Below are positions 36,431 to 45,183 of a DNA stretch of 64,000 nucleotides, one piece after another. A model generated the notes under the pieces. It had not been told where the DNA came from. It searched no databases and saw only the letters and a program-made list of their open reading frames with translations. A program made the translations under genes and the position numbers. Numbering within the stretch: position 1 is the first letter of the stretch; every line of letters starts with the position of its first letter. This DNA is from Streptomyces sp. NBC_01551. Lineage in GTDB: Bacteria; Actinomycetota; Actinomycetes; Streptomycetales; Streptomycetaceae. The stretch lies in assembly GCF_026339935.1 (NCBI RefSeq), contig NZ_JAPEPX010000001.1:3901501-3965500 (forward strand), written 5' to 3'.

Positions 36431-36841
36431 ATGCCCGACGTCCCCTGGTCCACGCCCACGCGGCCCGAGCCCGCCGCCGAGGTCTACGTCATGGCCTCCC
36501 GCTTCGAGACCGCCGGCCTGCTCGGGGCCCTCCGGTTCTTCCTCCGGACCCCGGGGATCATCCTCCAGGTCCGCAAGGCCCCCGGCGCCAACGGCGTCGC
36601 CCTGCGGGCCCGGGTGTTCAGCCGCACCTTCCTCACCCTCTCCGCGTGGGAGGACCGCGAGGCGCTCTACCGCTTCGCCCGCAGCGAGCCGCACCGCTCC
36701 ACCTCCCGCGCCGCGAGCGCGTTCACGAAGGAGTCCGTCTTCACCTTCTGGAGCGTTCCGGCCGCCGAGCTGCCCATCAGCTGGGCCGAGGCCGAGCGCC
36801 GCCTCGCCGAGCAGCGGCACCGGCAGCGGACGACCGGCTGA
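36431..36841 (+). CDS. DUF3291-like protein (monooxygenase-like fold suspected)
   Basis: 136 residues beginning MPDVPWSTPT, with VYVMASRFETAGLLGALRFF, FSRTFLTLSAWEDREALYRFARSEPHR and FTFWSVPAAELPISWAEAERRL. The pattern recalls Streptomyces proteins labelled DUF3291, whose fold resembles antibiotic-biosynthesis monooxygenases (dimeric alpha/beta barrel). No catalytic residues are established. GAGGAG lies 8 nt before the ATG, 33 bp after the transporter, so it is probably in the same TetR-controlled unit and may act on the exported compound; that is inference. Confidence 0.6.
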   Translation: MPDVPWSTPTRPEPAAEVYVMASRFETAGLLGALRFFLRTPGIILQVRKAPGANGVALRARVFSRTFLTLSAWEDREALYRFARSEPHRSTSRAASAFTKESVFTFWSVPAAELPISWAEAERRLAEQRHRQRTTG

Positions 36842-36854
36842 GCGCCTCCGGCGC

Positions 36855-36899
36855 GTACGGTCCGTGGCCCCGCAGGGATGCGAGGGGCACGGACCGTAC
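36855..36899. terminator. Long inverted repeat before murB
   Basis: Arms 36855-36871 and 36884-36899 pair over 16 bp with one bulged base and a 12-nt loop. It probably ends the transporter unit. The right arm overlaps the -10 of murB, so it might also affect that promoter. Confidence 0.65.
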
Positions 36900-36902
36900 T
36901 CT
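36897..36902 (+). promoter_or_regulatory. -10 element of a leaderless murB message
   Basis: TACTCT lies 7 bp before GTG 36910 with no ribosome-binding site between, so transcription would start at the start codon. A convincing -35 is not visible. Confidence 0.45.
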
Positions 36903-36909
36903 TGTCCCC

Positions 36910-37965
36910 GTGCAGGAACTCCACGACGCCCCCCTCGCCCCGCTGACCACCTTCCGCCTCGGTGGTCCCGCAGCCCGCCTCGTCACGGCGACCACCGACG
37001 CCGAGGTGATCGACGCCGTCCGCGCGGCCGACGACAGCGGAACCCCGCTCCTCGTCATCGGCGGCGGCAGCAACCTGGTCATCGGCGACCAGGGCTTCGA
37101 CGGCACCGCCCTGCGCATCGCGACCACCGGCTTCACCCTGACCGGCACCACCCTGGAGCTCGCCGCGGGGGAGAACTGGAGCGCGGCCGTCGCCCGTACG
37201 GTCGAAGCGGGCCTCGCCGGCATCGAATGCCTCGCCGGAATCCCCGGCTCCGCCGGCGCCACCCCGATCCAGAACGTCGGGGCGTACGGCCAGGAGGTCT
37301 GCGACACCGTCACCGAGGTCGTCGCCTACGACCGCACCCGCCGCGAGACGGTCACGCTGACCGCCGCCGAGTGCGGGTTCTCGTACCGCAACAGCACCTT
37401 CAAGGACCAGCCCGACCGGTACGTCGTCCTGCGCGTCCGCTTCGCCCTGGAGGACGCCGGCGGGCTGTCCGCGCCGATCAAGTACCCCGAGACCGCCCGC
37501 GCCCTCGGCGTCGAGGCCGGAGACCGGGTCCCCGCCGCCACCGCCAGCGCCACCGTGCTGCGGCTGCGCGCCGGCAAGGGCATGGTGCTGGACCCCGCCG
37601 ACCACGACACCTGGTCCGCCGGCTCCTTCTTCCACAACCCGATCCTCGGCGACGAGGCGTACGCCGCCTTCCTCGCCCGCGTCGCGGACCGCCTCGGCCC
37701 CGACACCGCCCCGCCCGCCTACCCGGCCGGTGACGGACGTACGAAGACCAGCGCGGCCTGGCTGATCGACAAGGCCGGATTCACCAAGGGCTACGGCACC
37801 GGCCCCGCGCGCATCTCCACCAAGCACACCCTCGCGCTGACCAACCGCGGCGAGGCCACCACCGAGGACCTCCTCACCCTGGCCCGCGAGGTCGTCGCGG
37901 GCGTCCACGCGGCCTTCGGTGTCACCCTGGTCAACGAACCGGTGACGGTCGGCGTCAGCATCTGA
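36910..37965 (+). CDS. murB: UDP-N-acetylmuramate dehydrogenase
   Basis: 351 residues, FAD-dependent reduction of UDP-GlcNAc-enolpyruvate to UDP-MurNAc in peptidoglycan synthesis. Landmarks: TTFRLGGPAARL, VIGGGSNLVIGDQGFDG (FAD binding), GIPGSAGATPIQNVGAYGQEV, CGFSYRNSTFK, the catalytic Ser in AGSFFHNP and Glu in LVNEPVTVG. It has the class with the longer loop typical of actinobacteria. GTG 36910 gives the standard N terminus; it appears leaderless. Downstream gene follows after 17 bp. Confidence 0.95.
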   Translation: MQELHDAPLAPLTTFRLGGPAARLVTATTDAEVIDAVRAADDSGTPLLVIGGGSNLVIGDQGFDGTALRIATTGFTLTGTTLELAAGENWSAAVARTVEAGLAGIECLAGIPGSAGATPIQNVGAYGQEVCDTVTEVVAYDRTRRETVTLTAAECGFSYRNSTFKDQPDRYVVLRVRFALEDAGGLSAPIKYPETARALGVEAGDRVPAATASATVLRLRAGKGMVLDPADHDTWSAGSFFHNPILGDEAYAAFLARVADRLGPDTAPPAYPAGDGRTKTSAAWLIDKAGFTKGYGTGPARISTKHTLALTNRGEATTEDLLTLAREVVAGVHAAFGVTLVNEPVTVGVSI

Positions 37966-37982
37966 AGGAGCCCCGGCCCCCC

Positions 37983-38399
37983 ATGCAATGCCCCCGGCAC
38001 GGTGCCGGCACGGACCCCACCCGCCTCGTGGGCCGCGAGATCCAGGGCGCCGTCGCGTCCTGGCACGTCTACGAAGGCGAACGCTCCGAGGCGCCGCTCG
38101 ACGTCTGGCTGATCGACAGCGAGGGCGAGTCCACCCGGATCACCACCGGGTCCGACGGCTGCCTCATCGTGGAGTCCGCCACCCCGCACGAGCCGTACGA
38201 CATGGGGGAGTGGGGCCGCATCGAGGTCGGCGAGGACCTCGGCGACCACCCCTTCCTGCGCCACCTCGGCGACACGGTGGCGACCGTCGCCGAGTTCGCG
38301 GCCCCGCGGACCGGGCGCACCCACCTGGAGATCGGCTTCGCCGACGGCGACCGGGTCCGGGCCGACTGCTGGGAAGGCGACCTGCGGCTCACCCGCTGA
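37983..38399 (+). CDS. Hypothetical protein downstream of murB
   Basis: 138 residues starting MQCPRHGAGTDPTRLVGREIQGAV, acidic overall, no membrane segment. The C-terminal part (RTHLEIGFADGDRVRADCWEGDLRLTR) looks like beta strands. I recognise no family; position after murB is seen in other Streptomyces as I recall. AAGGAG precedes the ATG by 13 nt. It is convergent with the adenosine deaminase gene with only 12 bp between. Confidence 0.65.
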   Translation: MQCPRHGAGTDPTRLVGREIQGAVASWHVYEGERSEAPLDVWLIDSEGESTRITTGSDGCLIVESATPHEPYDMGEWGRIEVGEDLGDHPFLRHLGDTVATVAEFAAPRTGRTHLEIGFADGDRVRADCWEGDLRLTR

Positions 38400-38411
38400 C
38401 GGCGCCGCCCG

Positions 38412-39431
38412 CTACGAAGCCAGCCAGTGGTCGATCCCGGCCAGCAGCTTCGCCTGTACGTCCTCGGGCGCGGCCGAACCGCGTACCGACTGCCGCGCCA
38501 GCTCGGCGAGTTCCGCGTCGGTGAAGGCGTGGTGGCGGCGCGCGATCTCGTACTGCGCGGCCAGCCGGGACCCGAACAGCAGCGGGTCGTCGGCGCCGAG
38601 CGCCATCGGCACCCCGGCCTCGAAGAGGGTGCGCAGCGGGACGTCCTCGGGGCGTTCGTAGACCCCCAGGGCGACGTTGGAGGCCGGGCAGACCTCGCAG
38701 GTGACCTGCCGGTCGGCGAGCCGCTTGAGGAGCCGGGGGTCCTCGGCGGCCCGGACGCCGTGCCCGATGCGGGCGGCGTGCAGGTCGTCGAGGCAGTCGC
38801 GGACGGAGGAGGGCCCGGTCAGCTCACCGCCGTGCGGGGCGGCGAGCAGGCCGCCCTCGCGGGCGATGGCGAAGGCCCGGTCGAAGTCGCGGGCCATGCC
38901 GCGGCGCTCGTCGTTGGAGAGGCCGAAGCCGACGATGCCGCGGTCGGCGTAGCGGACGGCGAGGCGGGCCAGGGTGCGGGCGTCGAGGGGGTGCTTCATG
39001 CGGTTCGCGGCGATCAGGACGCGCATCCCGAGGCCGGTCTCGCGGGAGGCGGCGTCGACCGCGTCCAGGATGATCTCGACGGCGGGGATCATGCCGCCGA
39101 GCAGGGGGGCGTAGGACGTGGGATCCACCTGGATCTCCAGCCAGCCGCTGCCGTCCCGGACGTCCTCCTCGGCGGCCTCGCGGACCAGGCGGCGGATGTC
39201 CTCGGGCTCGCGCAGACAGGAGCGGGCGGCGTCGTAGAGCCGCTGGAAGCGGAACCAGCCGCGCTCGTCGGTGGCGCGGAGCTTGGGCGGCTCGCCCGCG
39301 GTCAGGGCGTCCGGCAGGCGCACGCCGTACTTGTCGGCGAGCTCCAGGAGGGTCGATGGGCGCATCGAGCCGGTGAAGTGCAGGTGCAGGTGGGCCTTCG
39401 GCAGAAGCGTGAGATCGCGTGCGTGCTCCAT
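38412..39431 (-). CDS. add: Adenosine deaminase
   Basis: 339 residues. Zinc and catalytic residues of the adenosine deaminase family are all present: HLH at 16-18 (LPKAHLHLHFTGS), H in AAPHGGE with catalytic Glu, H in RIGHGVRA, and DD in LGADDPLLFG. It converts (deoxy)adenosine to (deoxy)inosine in the cytoplasm for purine salvage. AGGA precedes ATG 39431. It follows the aminotransferase gene on the same strand but a strong hairpin separates them. Confidence 0.93.
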   Translation of the reverse strand: MEHARDLTLLPKAHLHLHFTGSMRPSTLLELADKYGVRLPDALTAGEPPKLRATDERGWFRFQRLYDAARSCLREPEDIRRLVREAAEEDVRDGSGWLEIQVDPTSYAPLLGGMIPAVEIILDAVDAASRETGLGMRVLIAANRMKHPLDARTLARLAVRYADRGIVGFGLSNDERRGMARDFDRAFAIAREGGLLAAPHGGELTGPSSVRDCLDDLHAARIGHGVRAAEDPRLLKRLADRQVTCEVCPASNVALGVYERPEDVPLRTLFEAGVPMALGADDPLLFGSRLAAQYEIARRHHAFTDAELAELARQSVRGSAAPEDVQAKLLAGIDHWLAS

Positions 39432-39556
39432 CTGGCGATCCTGCCGTATCGGTCACCCGATTGGCAGCGCATTACCTGAACGGGATGTTGCCCGAACGTG
39501 AATCTGATGCCGGGGCGGTGTGGGGGCGCGCCGCGACGCCGACGGGGCCGCACGTG

Positions 39557-39596
39557 CCGGAGCGGCGACACCCCTGGTGGGGTGCCGCCGCTCCGG
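39557..39596 (-). terminator. Terminator after the aminotransferase gene
   Basis: 18-nt arms (39557-39574 and 39579-39596) with a 4-nt loop. The single non-Watson-Crick position is G.U in the minus-strand RNA but A-C in the plus-strand RNA, which shows that it serves the minus-strand aminotransferase gene. Confidence 0.85.
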
Positions 39597-39614
39597 ATGG
39601 TCGTGCGGGCCGCT

Positions 39615-40841
39615 CTAGGCCTTGGCCTCGGCCAGGAGGTTCTGGACGCGGGTCACGCCCTCGACCAGGTCCTCGTCGCCCAGGGCGTACGAGAGGCGGA
39701 GGTAGCCCGGGGTGCCGAAGGCCTCGCCCGGGACGACCGCGACCTCGGCCTCGTCGAGGATCAGGGCGGCCAGCTCGATCGAGGTCTGCGGGCGCTTGCC
39801 GCGGATCTCCTTGCCCAGGAGCTCCTTGACCGAGGGGTACGCGTAGAACGCGCCCTCCGGCGTCGGGCAGAAGACGCCGTCGATCTCGTTCAGCATCTTG
39901 ACCATCGTCTGGCGGCGGCGGTCGAAGGCCTTGCGCATCTCCGCGACCGCGTCGAGGTTGCCCGAGACGGCGGCCAGCGCGGCGACCTGCGCCACGTTGG
40001 AGACGTTGGAGGTGGCGTGCGACTGGAGGTTCGTCGCGGCCTTGACGATGTCCTGCGGGGCGATGACCCAGCCCACGCGCCAGCCGGTCATGGCGTACGT
40101 CTTGGCGACGCCGTTGACGATGATGCACTTGTCGCGCAGGGCCGGGACCAGCACCGGCAGCGAGGTGAACTTCGCGTCGCCGTAGACCAGGTGCTCGTAG
40201 ATCTCGTCCGTCATGACCCACAGGCCGTGCTCGGCGGCCCACTCGCCGATCGCGCGGGCGTCGGCCTCGCTGTAGACCGAGCCGGTCGGGTTGGACGGGG
40301 AGACGAACAGGACGACCTTCGTCCGGTCGGTGCGCGCGGCCTCCAGCTGCTCGACGGAGACGCGGTAGCCGGTGGTCTCGTCGGCGACGACCTCGACCGG
40401 GACGCCGCCCGCGAGGCGGATCGACTCCGGGTACGTCGTCCAGTACGGGGCCGGGACGATGACCTCGTCGCCCGGGTCGAGGACGGCCGCGAACGCCTCG
40501 TAGATCGCCTGCTTGCCGCCGTTGGTCACCAGTACCTGGGAGGCCTCGACCTCGTAGCCGGAGTCGCGCAGCGTCTTGGCGGCGATCGCGGCCTTCAGCT
40601 CGGGCAGACCGCCGGCCGGGGTGTAGCGGTGGAACTTCGGGTTGCGGCAGGCCTCGACCGCCGCCTCGACGATGTAGTCCGGGGTCGGGAAGTCGGGCTC
40701 GCCCGCGGCGAAGCCGATCACCGGGCGTCCGGCGGCCTTGAGGGCCTTCGCCTTGGCGTCGATGGCGAGGGTCGCGGACTCGGAAATGGCGCCGATACGG
40801 GCGGACACCCGGCGCTCGGAGGAAGGCGTTGCAGAGGTCAT
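39615..40841 (-). CDS. aspC: Aspartate aminotransferase (class I, Ib type)
   Basis: 408 residues. PLP enzyme with [22 protein letters not shown] start, [11 protein letters not shown], the Schiff-base Lys in [16 protein letters not shown] and the Arg in the C-terminal RLSYAL. The pattern (aspartate subgroup Ib) points to transfer of the amino group from aspartate or related amino acids to 2-oxoglutarate. ATG 40841 is used because homologues begin MTSAT...; upstream frame is open but unlike protein. It is divergent from tRNA-Trp/secE, as in S. coelicolor by memory. Confidence 0.92.
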   Translation of the reverse strand: MTSATPSSERRVSARIGAISESATLAIDAKAKALKAAGRPVIGFAAGEPDFPTPDYIVEAAVEACRNPKFHRYTPAGGLPELKAAIAAKTLRDSGYEVEASQVLVTNGGKQAIYEAFAAVLDPGDEVIVPAPYWTTYPESIRLAGGVPVEVVADETTGYRVSVEQLEAARTDRTKVVLFVSPSNPTGSVYSEADARAIGEWAAEHGLWVMTDEIYEHLVYGDAKFTSLPVLVPALRDKCIIVNGVAKTYAMTGWRVGWVIAPQDIVKAATNLQSHATSNVSNVAQVAALAAVSGNLDAVAEMRKAFDRRRQTMVKMLNEIDGVFCPTPEGAFYAYPSVKELLGKEIRGKRPQTSIELAALILDEAEVAVVPGEAFGTPGYLRLSYALGDEDLVEGVTRVQNLLAEAKA

Positions 40842-40965
40842 GTGGCCAATCGTCCCAGACGCCCCTGAAGCCCCGCACACCGTTTCAGGTACCGGACGAA
40901 GTGGGTCCGGATGGCGGCCCCGAGGATGCCGCGGCGACCTCCGGATGACCTCCCGGCGGCTTCTG

Positions 40966-40995
40966 TTCGACGTCAGGGCCCGGACCACGTACACT
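40966..40995 (+). promoter_or_regulatory. Candidate promoter for tRNA-Trp/secE
   Basis: TTCGAC (40966-40971) and TACACT (40990-40995) with an 18-bp spacer, about 80 bp before tRNA-Trp. A second -10-like TAGGTT at 41061 is closer but lacks a -35. Confidence 0.45.
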
Positions 40996-41077
40996 CACCT
41001 GTCGTTGGTCCTCGCCGATCGCCCAGAGCGTGAGCACTCCGTGCACTCGCTCGGATGCGGTAGGTTGGGGAACGCAA

Positions 41078-41150
41078 AGGGTCGTAGCTCAATTGGTAGA
41101 GCACTGGTCTCCAAAACCAGCGGTTGGGGGTTCGAGTCCCTCCGGCCCTG
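41078..41150 (+). tRNA. tRNA-Trp (CCA)
   Basis: 73 nt. Acceptor AGGGTCG/CGGCCCT with one U.G, anticodon stem CTGGT/ACCAG with loop CTCCAAA (anticodon CCA), T arm GGGGGTTCGAGTCCCTCC. Next to secE, as in most actinobacteria. Confidence 0.95.
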
Positions 41151-41255
41151 CTCCACACTCCTTCTCGGACGTGTGCGCAGGTACGTACTTCGATGCAACG
41201 CCGTGCGGCGCAACCGGGCGCGGCTACGGCCACGACCCGGATTCAGGTGAGAGAC

Positions 41256-41537
41256 GTGACGGACGCCCTGGGCTCCATCGACATGCCTGACGCCGAGGAC
41301 GACACCCGCGAGAAGAAGGCCCGCAAGGGCGGCAAGCGCGGCAAGAAGGGTCCTCTGGGCCGGCTCGCGCTGTTCTACCGTCAGATCGTCGCGGAACTCC
41401 GCAAGGTTGTCTGGCCCACTCGAAACCAGCTCACGACGTACACCACCGTGGTGATTGTCTTCGTCGTCATCATGATCGGTCTGGTGACCGTGATTGACTA
41501 TGGGTTCCAGGAAGCCATCAAGTTTGTCTTCGGCTGA
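41256..41537 (+). CDS. secE: Preprotein translocase subunit SecE
   Basis: 93 residues. The N-terminal half is charged (EKKARKGGKRGKKG); the C-terminal half is the conserved SecE core: FYRQIVAELRKVVWPTRNQL amphipathic helix followed by the single membrane helix VVIVFVVIMIGLVTVIDYGF. It stabilises SecY in the translocon. GTG 41256 has GGTGAGAG just upstream; an in-frame GTG at 41247 does not. A hairpin precedes nusG. Confidence 0.95.
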   Translation: MTDALGSIDMPDAEDDTREKKARKGGKRGKKGPLGRLALFYRQIVAELRKVVWPTRNQLTTYTTVVIVFVVIMIGLVTVIDYGFQEAIKFVFG

Positions 41538-41547
41538 TCCCCGCGGA

Positions 41548-41573
41548 GGGCGGCGCCTTGATGGGTGCCGCCC
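41548..41573 (+). terminator. Hairpin between secE and nusG
   Basis: GGGCGGCGCC (41548-41557) pairs with GGTGCCGCCC (41564-41573) with one G.U and a 6-nt loop, followed by GTTTTCGC. With only about 50 bp to nusG it probably reduces, not abolishes, read-through. Confidence 0.65.
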
Positions 41574-41621
41574 GTTTTCGCATGTTCGACCACCTTTTGT
41601 ATCCAGGAAGAAGCAGCCACC

Positions 41622-42533
41622 GTGTCTGACCCGAACCTGAACGTGAGCCCCGACTCCGTCGAGTCCGTCGAGGACGAGCTCGACATCGTCGAGGCTGCAG
41701 ACGCTGTGGACCCCGACGAGGCCGAGCTCGCCGACGCCGAGGACGGCATCGCCGCCGAGGACGCCGCGCTGCACGTCGAGGACGAGGCCGACGCCGACGT
41801 TGAGGACGCCGGCGACGACGAGGCTGCCGATGACGACGCCGAGGACGAGGGCGACGTAGAGGCCGAGGCCGACGCCGACGAGGAGGAGGCCGAAGAGGCC
41901 GCCCCCGCCGAGCCCGTCGACCCGATCCAGGCCCTGCGCGAGGAGCTGCGCCTGCTCCCCGGCGAGTGGTACGTGATCCACACCTACGCGGGCTACGAGA
42001 AGCGCGTGAAGGCCAACCTGGAGCAGCGCGCCGTCTCGCTGAACGTCGAGGAGTTCATCTACCAGGCCGAGGTGCCCGAGGAAGAGATCGTCCAGATCAA
42101 GAACGGCGAGCGCAAGAACGTCCGGCAGAACAAGCTGCCCGGTTACGTTCTCGTCCGCATGGATCTGACGAACGAGTCCTGGGGCGTCGTCCGCAACACG
42201 CCTGGTGTCACCGGCTTCGTCGGCAACGCGTACGACCCGTACCCGCTGACCCTGGACGAGATCGTCAAGATGCTCGCCCCGGAGGCGCAGGAGAAGGCCG
42301 CCAAGGCCGCCGCGGAAGAGGCCGGTCTGCCCGCGCCCGCCGTCAAGCGCACCATCGAGGTCCTGGACTTCGAGGTCGGCGACTCGGTCACCGTCACCGA
42401 CGGCCCGTTCGCGACGCTGCAGGCGACGATCAACGAGATCAACCCGGACTCGAAGAAGGTCAAGGGTCTCGTCGAGATCTTCGGCCGCGAGACCCCGGTC
42501 GAGCTCAGCTTCGACCAGATCCAGAAGAACTGA
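41622..42533 (+). CDS. nusG: Transcription elongation/antitermination factor NusG
   Basis: 303 residues. The first 105 or so are extremely acidic (Asp/Glu/Ala only stretches), an extension usual in Streptomyces but absent from E. coli NusG (181 aa). Then the NGN domain ([20 protein letters not shown] to [13 protein letters not shown]), a linker, and the KOW domain ([19 protein letters not shown]). It binds RNA polymerase and couples to Rho and the ribosome. GTG 41622 follows GGAAGAAG. Ends at a strong terminator. Confidence 0.96.
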   Translation: MSDPNLNVSPDSVESVEDELDIVEAADAVDPDEAELADAEDGIAAEDAALHVEDEADADVEDAGDDEAADDDAEDEGDVEAEADADEEEAEEAAPAEPVDPIQALREELRLLPGEWYVIHTYAGYEKRVKANLEQRAVSLNVEEFIYQAEVPEEEIVQIKNGERKNVRQNKLPGYVLVRMDLTNESWGVVRNTPGVTGFVGNAYDPYPLTLDEIVKMLAPEAQEKAAKAAAEEAGLPAPAVKRTIEVLDFEVGDSVTVTDGPFATLQATINEINPDSKKVKGLVEIFGRETPVELSFDQIQKN

Positions 42534-42556
42534 TCTTCTGAGACAAAGCTTCCGGA

Positions 42557-42592
42557 CAGGTCAGATCGCCCCGTGAAGGGCGGTCTGACCTG
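42557..42592 (+). terminator. Terminator after nusG
   Basis: 15-nt arms (42557-42571 and 42578-42592), one G.U, 6-nt loop, followed by CTCGGTTTTTAG. A textbook intrinsic terminator 23 bp after the nusG stop. Confidence 0.92.
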
Positions 42593-42697
42593 CTCGGTTT
42601 TTAGCCCCGCTCCGATACCCGTTATCGTGGTGCGGTATGCCTCCATCCGGATGACCGGATTGGCGGCGAAAACTCTCACTAGGACCCGGAGAGAGCA

Positions 42698-43132
42698 ATG
42701 CCTCCCAAGAAGAAGAAGGTCACGGGGCTTATCAAGCTCCAGATCAAGGCCGGTGCGGCCAACCCGGCTCCGCCGGTCGGCCCCGCGCTCGGTCAGCACG
42801 GCGTCAACATCATGGAGTTCTGCAAGGCCTACAACGCCGCGACCGAGTCGCAGCGTGGCATGGTCGTGCCGGTGGAGATCACGGTCTACGAGGACCGCTC
42901 CTTCACCTTCATCACCAAGACTCCGCCGGCCGCGCGCCTCATCCTGAAGCACGCGGGCGTGGAGAAGGGCTCCGGCGAGCCGCACAAGACCAAGGTCGCC
43001 AAGCTCACCGGCGCCCAGGTCCGCGAGATCGCCGAGCTGAAGATGCCCGACCTGAACGCCAACGACATCGACGCCGCCGTGAAGATCATCTCCGGCACCG
43101 CGCGCTCGATGGGCATCACGGTCGAAGGCTGA
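42698..43132 (+). CDS. rplK: 50S ribosomal protein L11
   Basis: 144 residues: Lys-rich start [45 protein letters not shown] is the N-terminal domain that binds thiostrepton-type antibiotics and elongation factors; the C-terminal part binds 23S rRNA ([12 protein letters not shown] end). GGAGAG precedes ATG 42698. TATCGT at 42623 may be the -10 of its promoter. First gene of rplKA. Confidence 0.97.
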   Translation: MPPKKKKVTGLIKLQIKAGAANPAPPVGPALGQHGVNIMEFCKAYNAATESQRGMVVPVEITVYEDRSFTFITKTPPAARLILKHAGVEKGSGEPHKTKVAKLTGAQVREIAELKMPDLNANDIDAAVKIISGTARSMGITVEG

Positions 43133-43222
43133 TCCAGCCACACCCCCCGTACCACCAGTGGTAGGACCAAGCGCTGGTCCGCACCACGACTCCACGCCTG
43201 AAGAAAAAACACAGGAGCAGAA

Positions 43223-43951
43223 GTGAAGCGCAGCAAGACTCTCCGCGCTGCGGACGCCAAGGTCGACCGGGAGAAGCAGTACGCCCCGCTCGAGGCCGTC
43301 CGTCTCGCCAAGGAGACCTCCACGACCAAGTTCGACGGCACCGTCGAGGTCGCCTTCCGCCTGGGTGTCGACCCGCGCAAGGCCGACCAGATGGTCCGTG
43401 GCACCGTGAACCTCCCGCACGGCACCGGCAAGACCGCCCGGGTCCTGGTCTTCGCGACCGGTGACCGTGCTGCGGCCGCGGAAGCCGCCGGCGCCGACAT
43501 TGTCGGCGACGACGAGCTGATCAACGAGATCGCCAAGGGCAACCGCCTGAACGAGTTCGACGCCGTTGTGGCCACCCCGGACCTCATGGGCAAGGTCGGC
43601 CGCCTCGGCCGCGTGCTCGGTCCCCGTGGCCTCATGCCGAACCCGAAGACCGGCACCGTCACGATGGACGTCGCGAAGGCTGTCACCGAGATCAAGGGTG
43701 GCAAGATCGAGTTCCGCGTCGACAAGCACTCGAACCTGCACTTCATCATCGGCAAGGTCTCCTTCTCCGATGAGCAGCTGGTCGAGAACTACGGCGCGGC
43801 CCTGGACGAGATCCTCCGTCTGAAGCCGTCCGCCGCGAAGGGCCGCTACATCAAGAAGGCCGCCCTGAGCACCACGATGGGCCCCGGCATCCAGCTGGAC
43901 TCCAACCGCACCCGGAACCTCCTCGTCGAGGAAGACCCGGCCGCGGTCTGA
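43223..43951 (+). CDS. rplA: 50S ribosomal protein L1
   Basis: 242 residues: [19 protein letters not shown] start, with [38 protein letters not shown] as the L1 signature. In many bacteria L1 represses translation of rplKA by binding the mRNA leader; I could not identify the site. GTG 43223 has ACAGGAG upstream. The 90-bp gap from rplK has no hairpin of note. Confidence 0.97.
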   Translation: MKRSKTLRAADAKVDREKQYAPLEAVRLAKETSTTKFDGTVEVAFRLGVDPRKADQMVRGTVNLPHGTGKTARVLVFATGDRAAAAEAAGADIVGDDELINEIAKGNRLNEFDAVVATPDLMGKVGRLGRVLGPRGLMPNPKTGTVTMDVAKAVTEIKGGKIEFRVDKHSNLHFIIGKVSFSDEQLVENYGAALDEILRLKPSAAKGRYIKKAALSTTMGPGIQLDSNRTRNLLVEEDPAAV

Positions 43952-43985
43952 TCGGTTCGGGCCTGACGGCTCACTGATCTGTTGA

Positions 43986-44024
43986 ACGGGCCCGTCGCCC
44001 CCTTCCCGGGGGCGACGGGCCCGT
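43986..44024 (+). terminator. Terminator after rplA
   Basis: Perfect 17-bp stem (43986-44002 and 44008-44024), 5-nt loop, then a T run to 44028. Confidence 0.93.
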
Positions 44025-44151
44025 TTTTCGTTTCCTGTGCGAACCCTGTGCGATTAGTGTCAGTGGCAAGACGTACAGTCAGTGCTGGCAGCATCACGGG
44101 CGAGACCGCCCGGAGCGTCGCTGCCTTGCGCACCCAGGGGTGGGGAAACAA

Positions 44152-45039
44152 GTGAACGCATACCGCAAGAAGACCGTCGGCGCCGTCCTGGCCGCCCTTC
44201 TGCTCGCAGGCGGCGCCACCGCGTGCGAGGACGGGAAGAACGCGAAGAAGGACAACGGGGGGTCCGCGTCCGCGCCTGCGTCCCCGTCCCCGTCCGCGTC
44301 CGCGAAGCAGCCGGCGGGGGTGACGCCGGCCGCGTACCTGGAGAAGACGAAGAAGAAGTCCGAGGAGATCACCTCCCTCCGCTACACCATCTCCGGCAAG
44401 GCCGCGGGCGAGAGCATCACCGGCGAGGCCGCCATGCGGATCAAGCCCACGGTGGCCATGTCGATGACCATGGAATCGCCCGAGAAGCCGGGCGAGAAGG
44501 TGCAGATCCGCCTCGTCGACGGCGCCATGTACATGGGCGCCGAGGGCAAGTGGCTGAAGTTCGACCTCAAGGCCCTGGCCCCGGAGCAGGCCAAGGAGCT
44601 GGACTCGCTCGGCTCCGCCCAGCAGGGCCAGAACCCGGCCGACACGGCCGACAGCCTGAGCGCCTCCAAGGACCTCAAGACGGTCGGCGAGGAGACCGTC
44701 GACGGGCAGAAGACGACGCACCTGGCCGGCACCGTCACGCTCGACGAGATGCGGGCCCGCAGCGCCGCCTCGACTCCGGAGGCCAAGGAGCGCCAGGAGA
44801 AGAACATCAAGGCGCTGGAGGAGCAGGGCATCAAGAGCCTGACGATGGACATCTGGATCGACGAGGCCGACCAGGTCAAGCAGGTCCGCACCCAGGGCCA
44901 GGGCACCACCGGCCCGATGGACGTCACCATCAAGTTCCTGGACGTCAACAAGCCGGTCGACGTGGCCGCGCCGCCGGCCGACCAGGTCATGGACCTCGGC
45001 GAGATGATGAAGGGCTCGGGCGGCGCGGGCAGCGCCTGA
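44152..45039 (+). CDS. Secreted lipoprotein, LppX/LprG-like
   Basis: 295 residues. Signal peptide with lipobox GGATAC (Cys about residue 25) then a Ser/Pro/Ala/Lys linker and a beta-rich domain with SLRYTISGKA, MRIKPTVAMSMTM, VRLVDGAMYMG-like and KWLKFDLKAL segments, as in LppX_LprAFG lipid-binding lipoproteins. GTG 44152 has a GGGG-rich site; the earlier in-frame GTG 44140 does not. It is the first of two paralogues, unrelated to translation, between rplA and rplJ; the same insertion is known in other Streptomyces as I recall. Confidence 0.82.
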   Translation: MNAYRKKTVGAVLAALLLAGGATACEDGKNAKKDNGGSASAPASPSPSASAKQPAGVTPAAYLEKTKKKSEEITSLRYTISGKAAGESITGEAAMRIKPTVAMSMTMESPEKPGEKVQIRLVDGAMYMGAEGKWLKFDLKALAPEQAKELDSLGSAQQGQNPADTADSLSASKDLKTVGEETVDGQKTTHLAGTVTLDEMRARSAASTPEAKERQEKNIKALEEQGIKSLTMDIWIDEADQVKQVRTQGQGTTGPMDVTIKFLDVNKPVDVAAPPADQVMDLGEMMKGSGGAGSA

Positions 45040-45061
45040 CCACGCCCCGCGCACGCTCGAG

Positions 45062-45103
45062 ACCGGGCCCTCCGCCTCCCTTCCGGGAGCCGGGGGGCCC
45101 GGT
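45062..45103 (+). terminator. Terminator between the two lipoprotein genes
   Basis: 19-nt arms (45062-45080 and 45085-45103), one mismatch and one G.U, 4-nt loop, followed by TTTCG. The second gene therefore needs its own promoter. Confidence 0.85.
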
Positions 45104-45183
45104 TTCGTCGTGGATGTGGGGATTTTTGATCTTCCGCGTAGGGTCGTGGAGCCGTACAGAGATCCACACATGGGGGAGACCAG

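Noticed and set aside
43133..43222. L1 binding site between rplK and rplA
   Set aside because: I could not find a structure resembling the 23S L1 site in this gap or before rplK.
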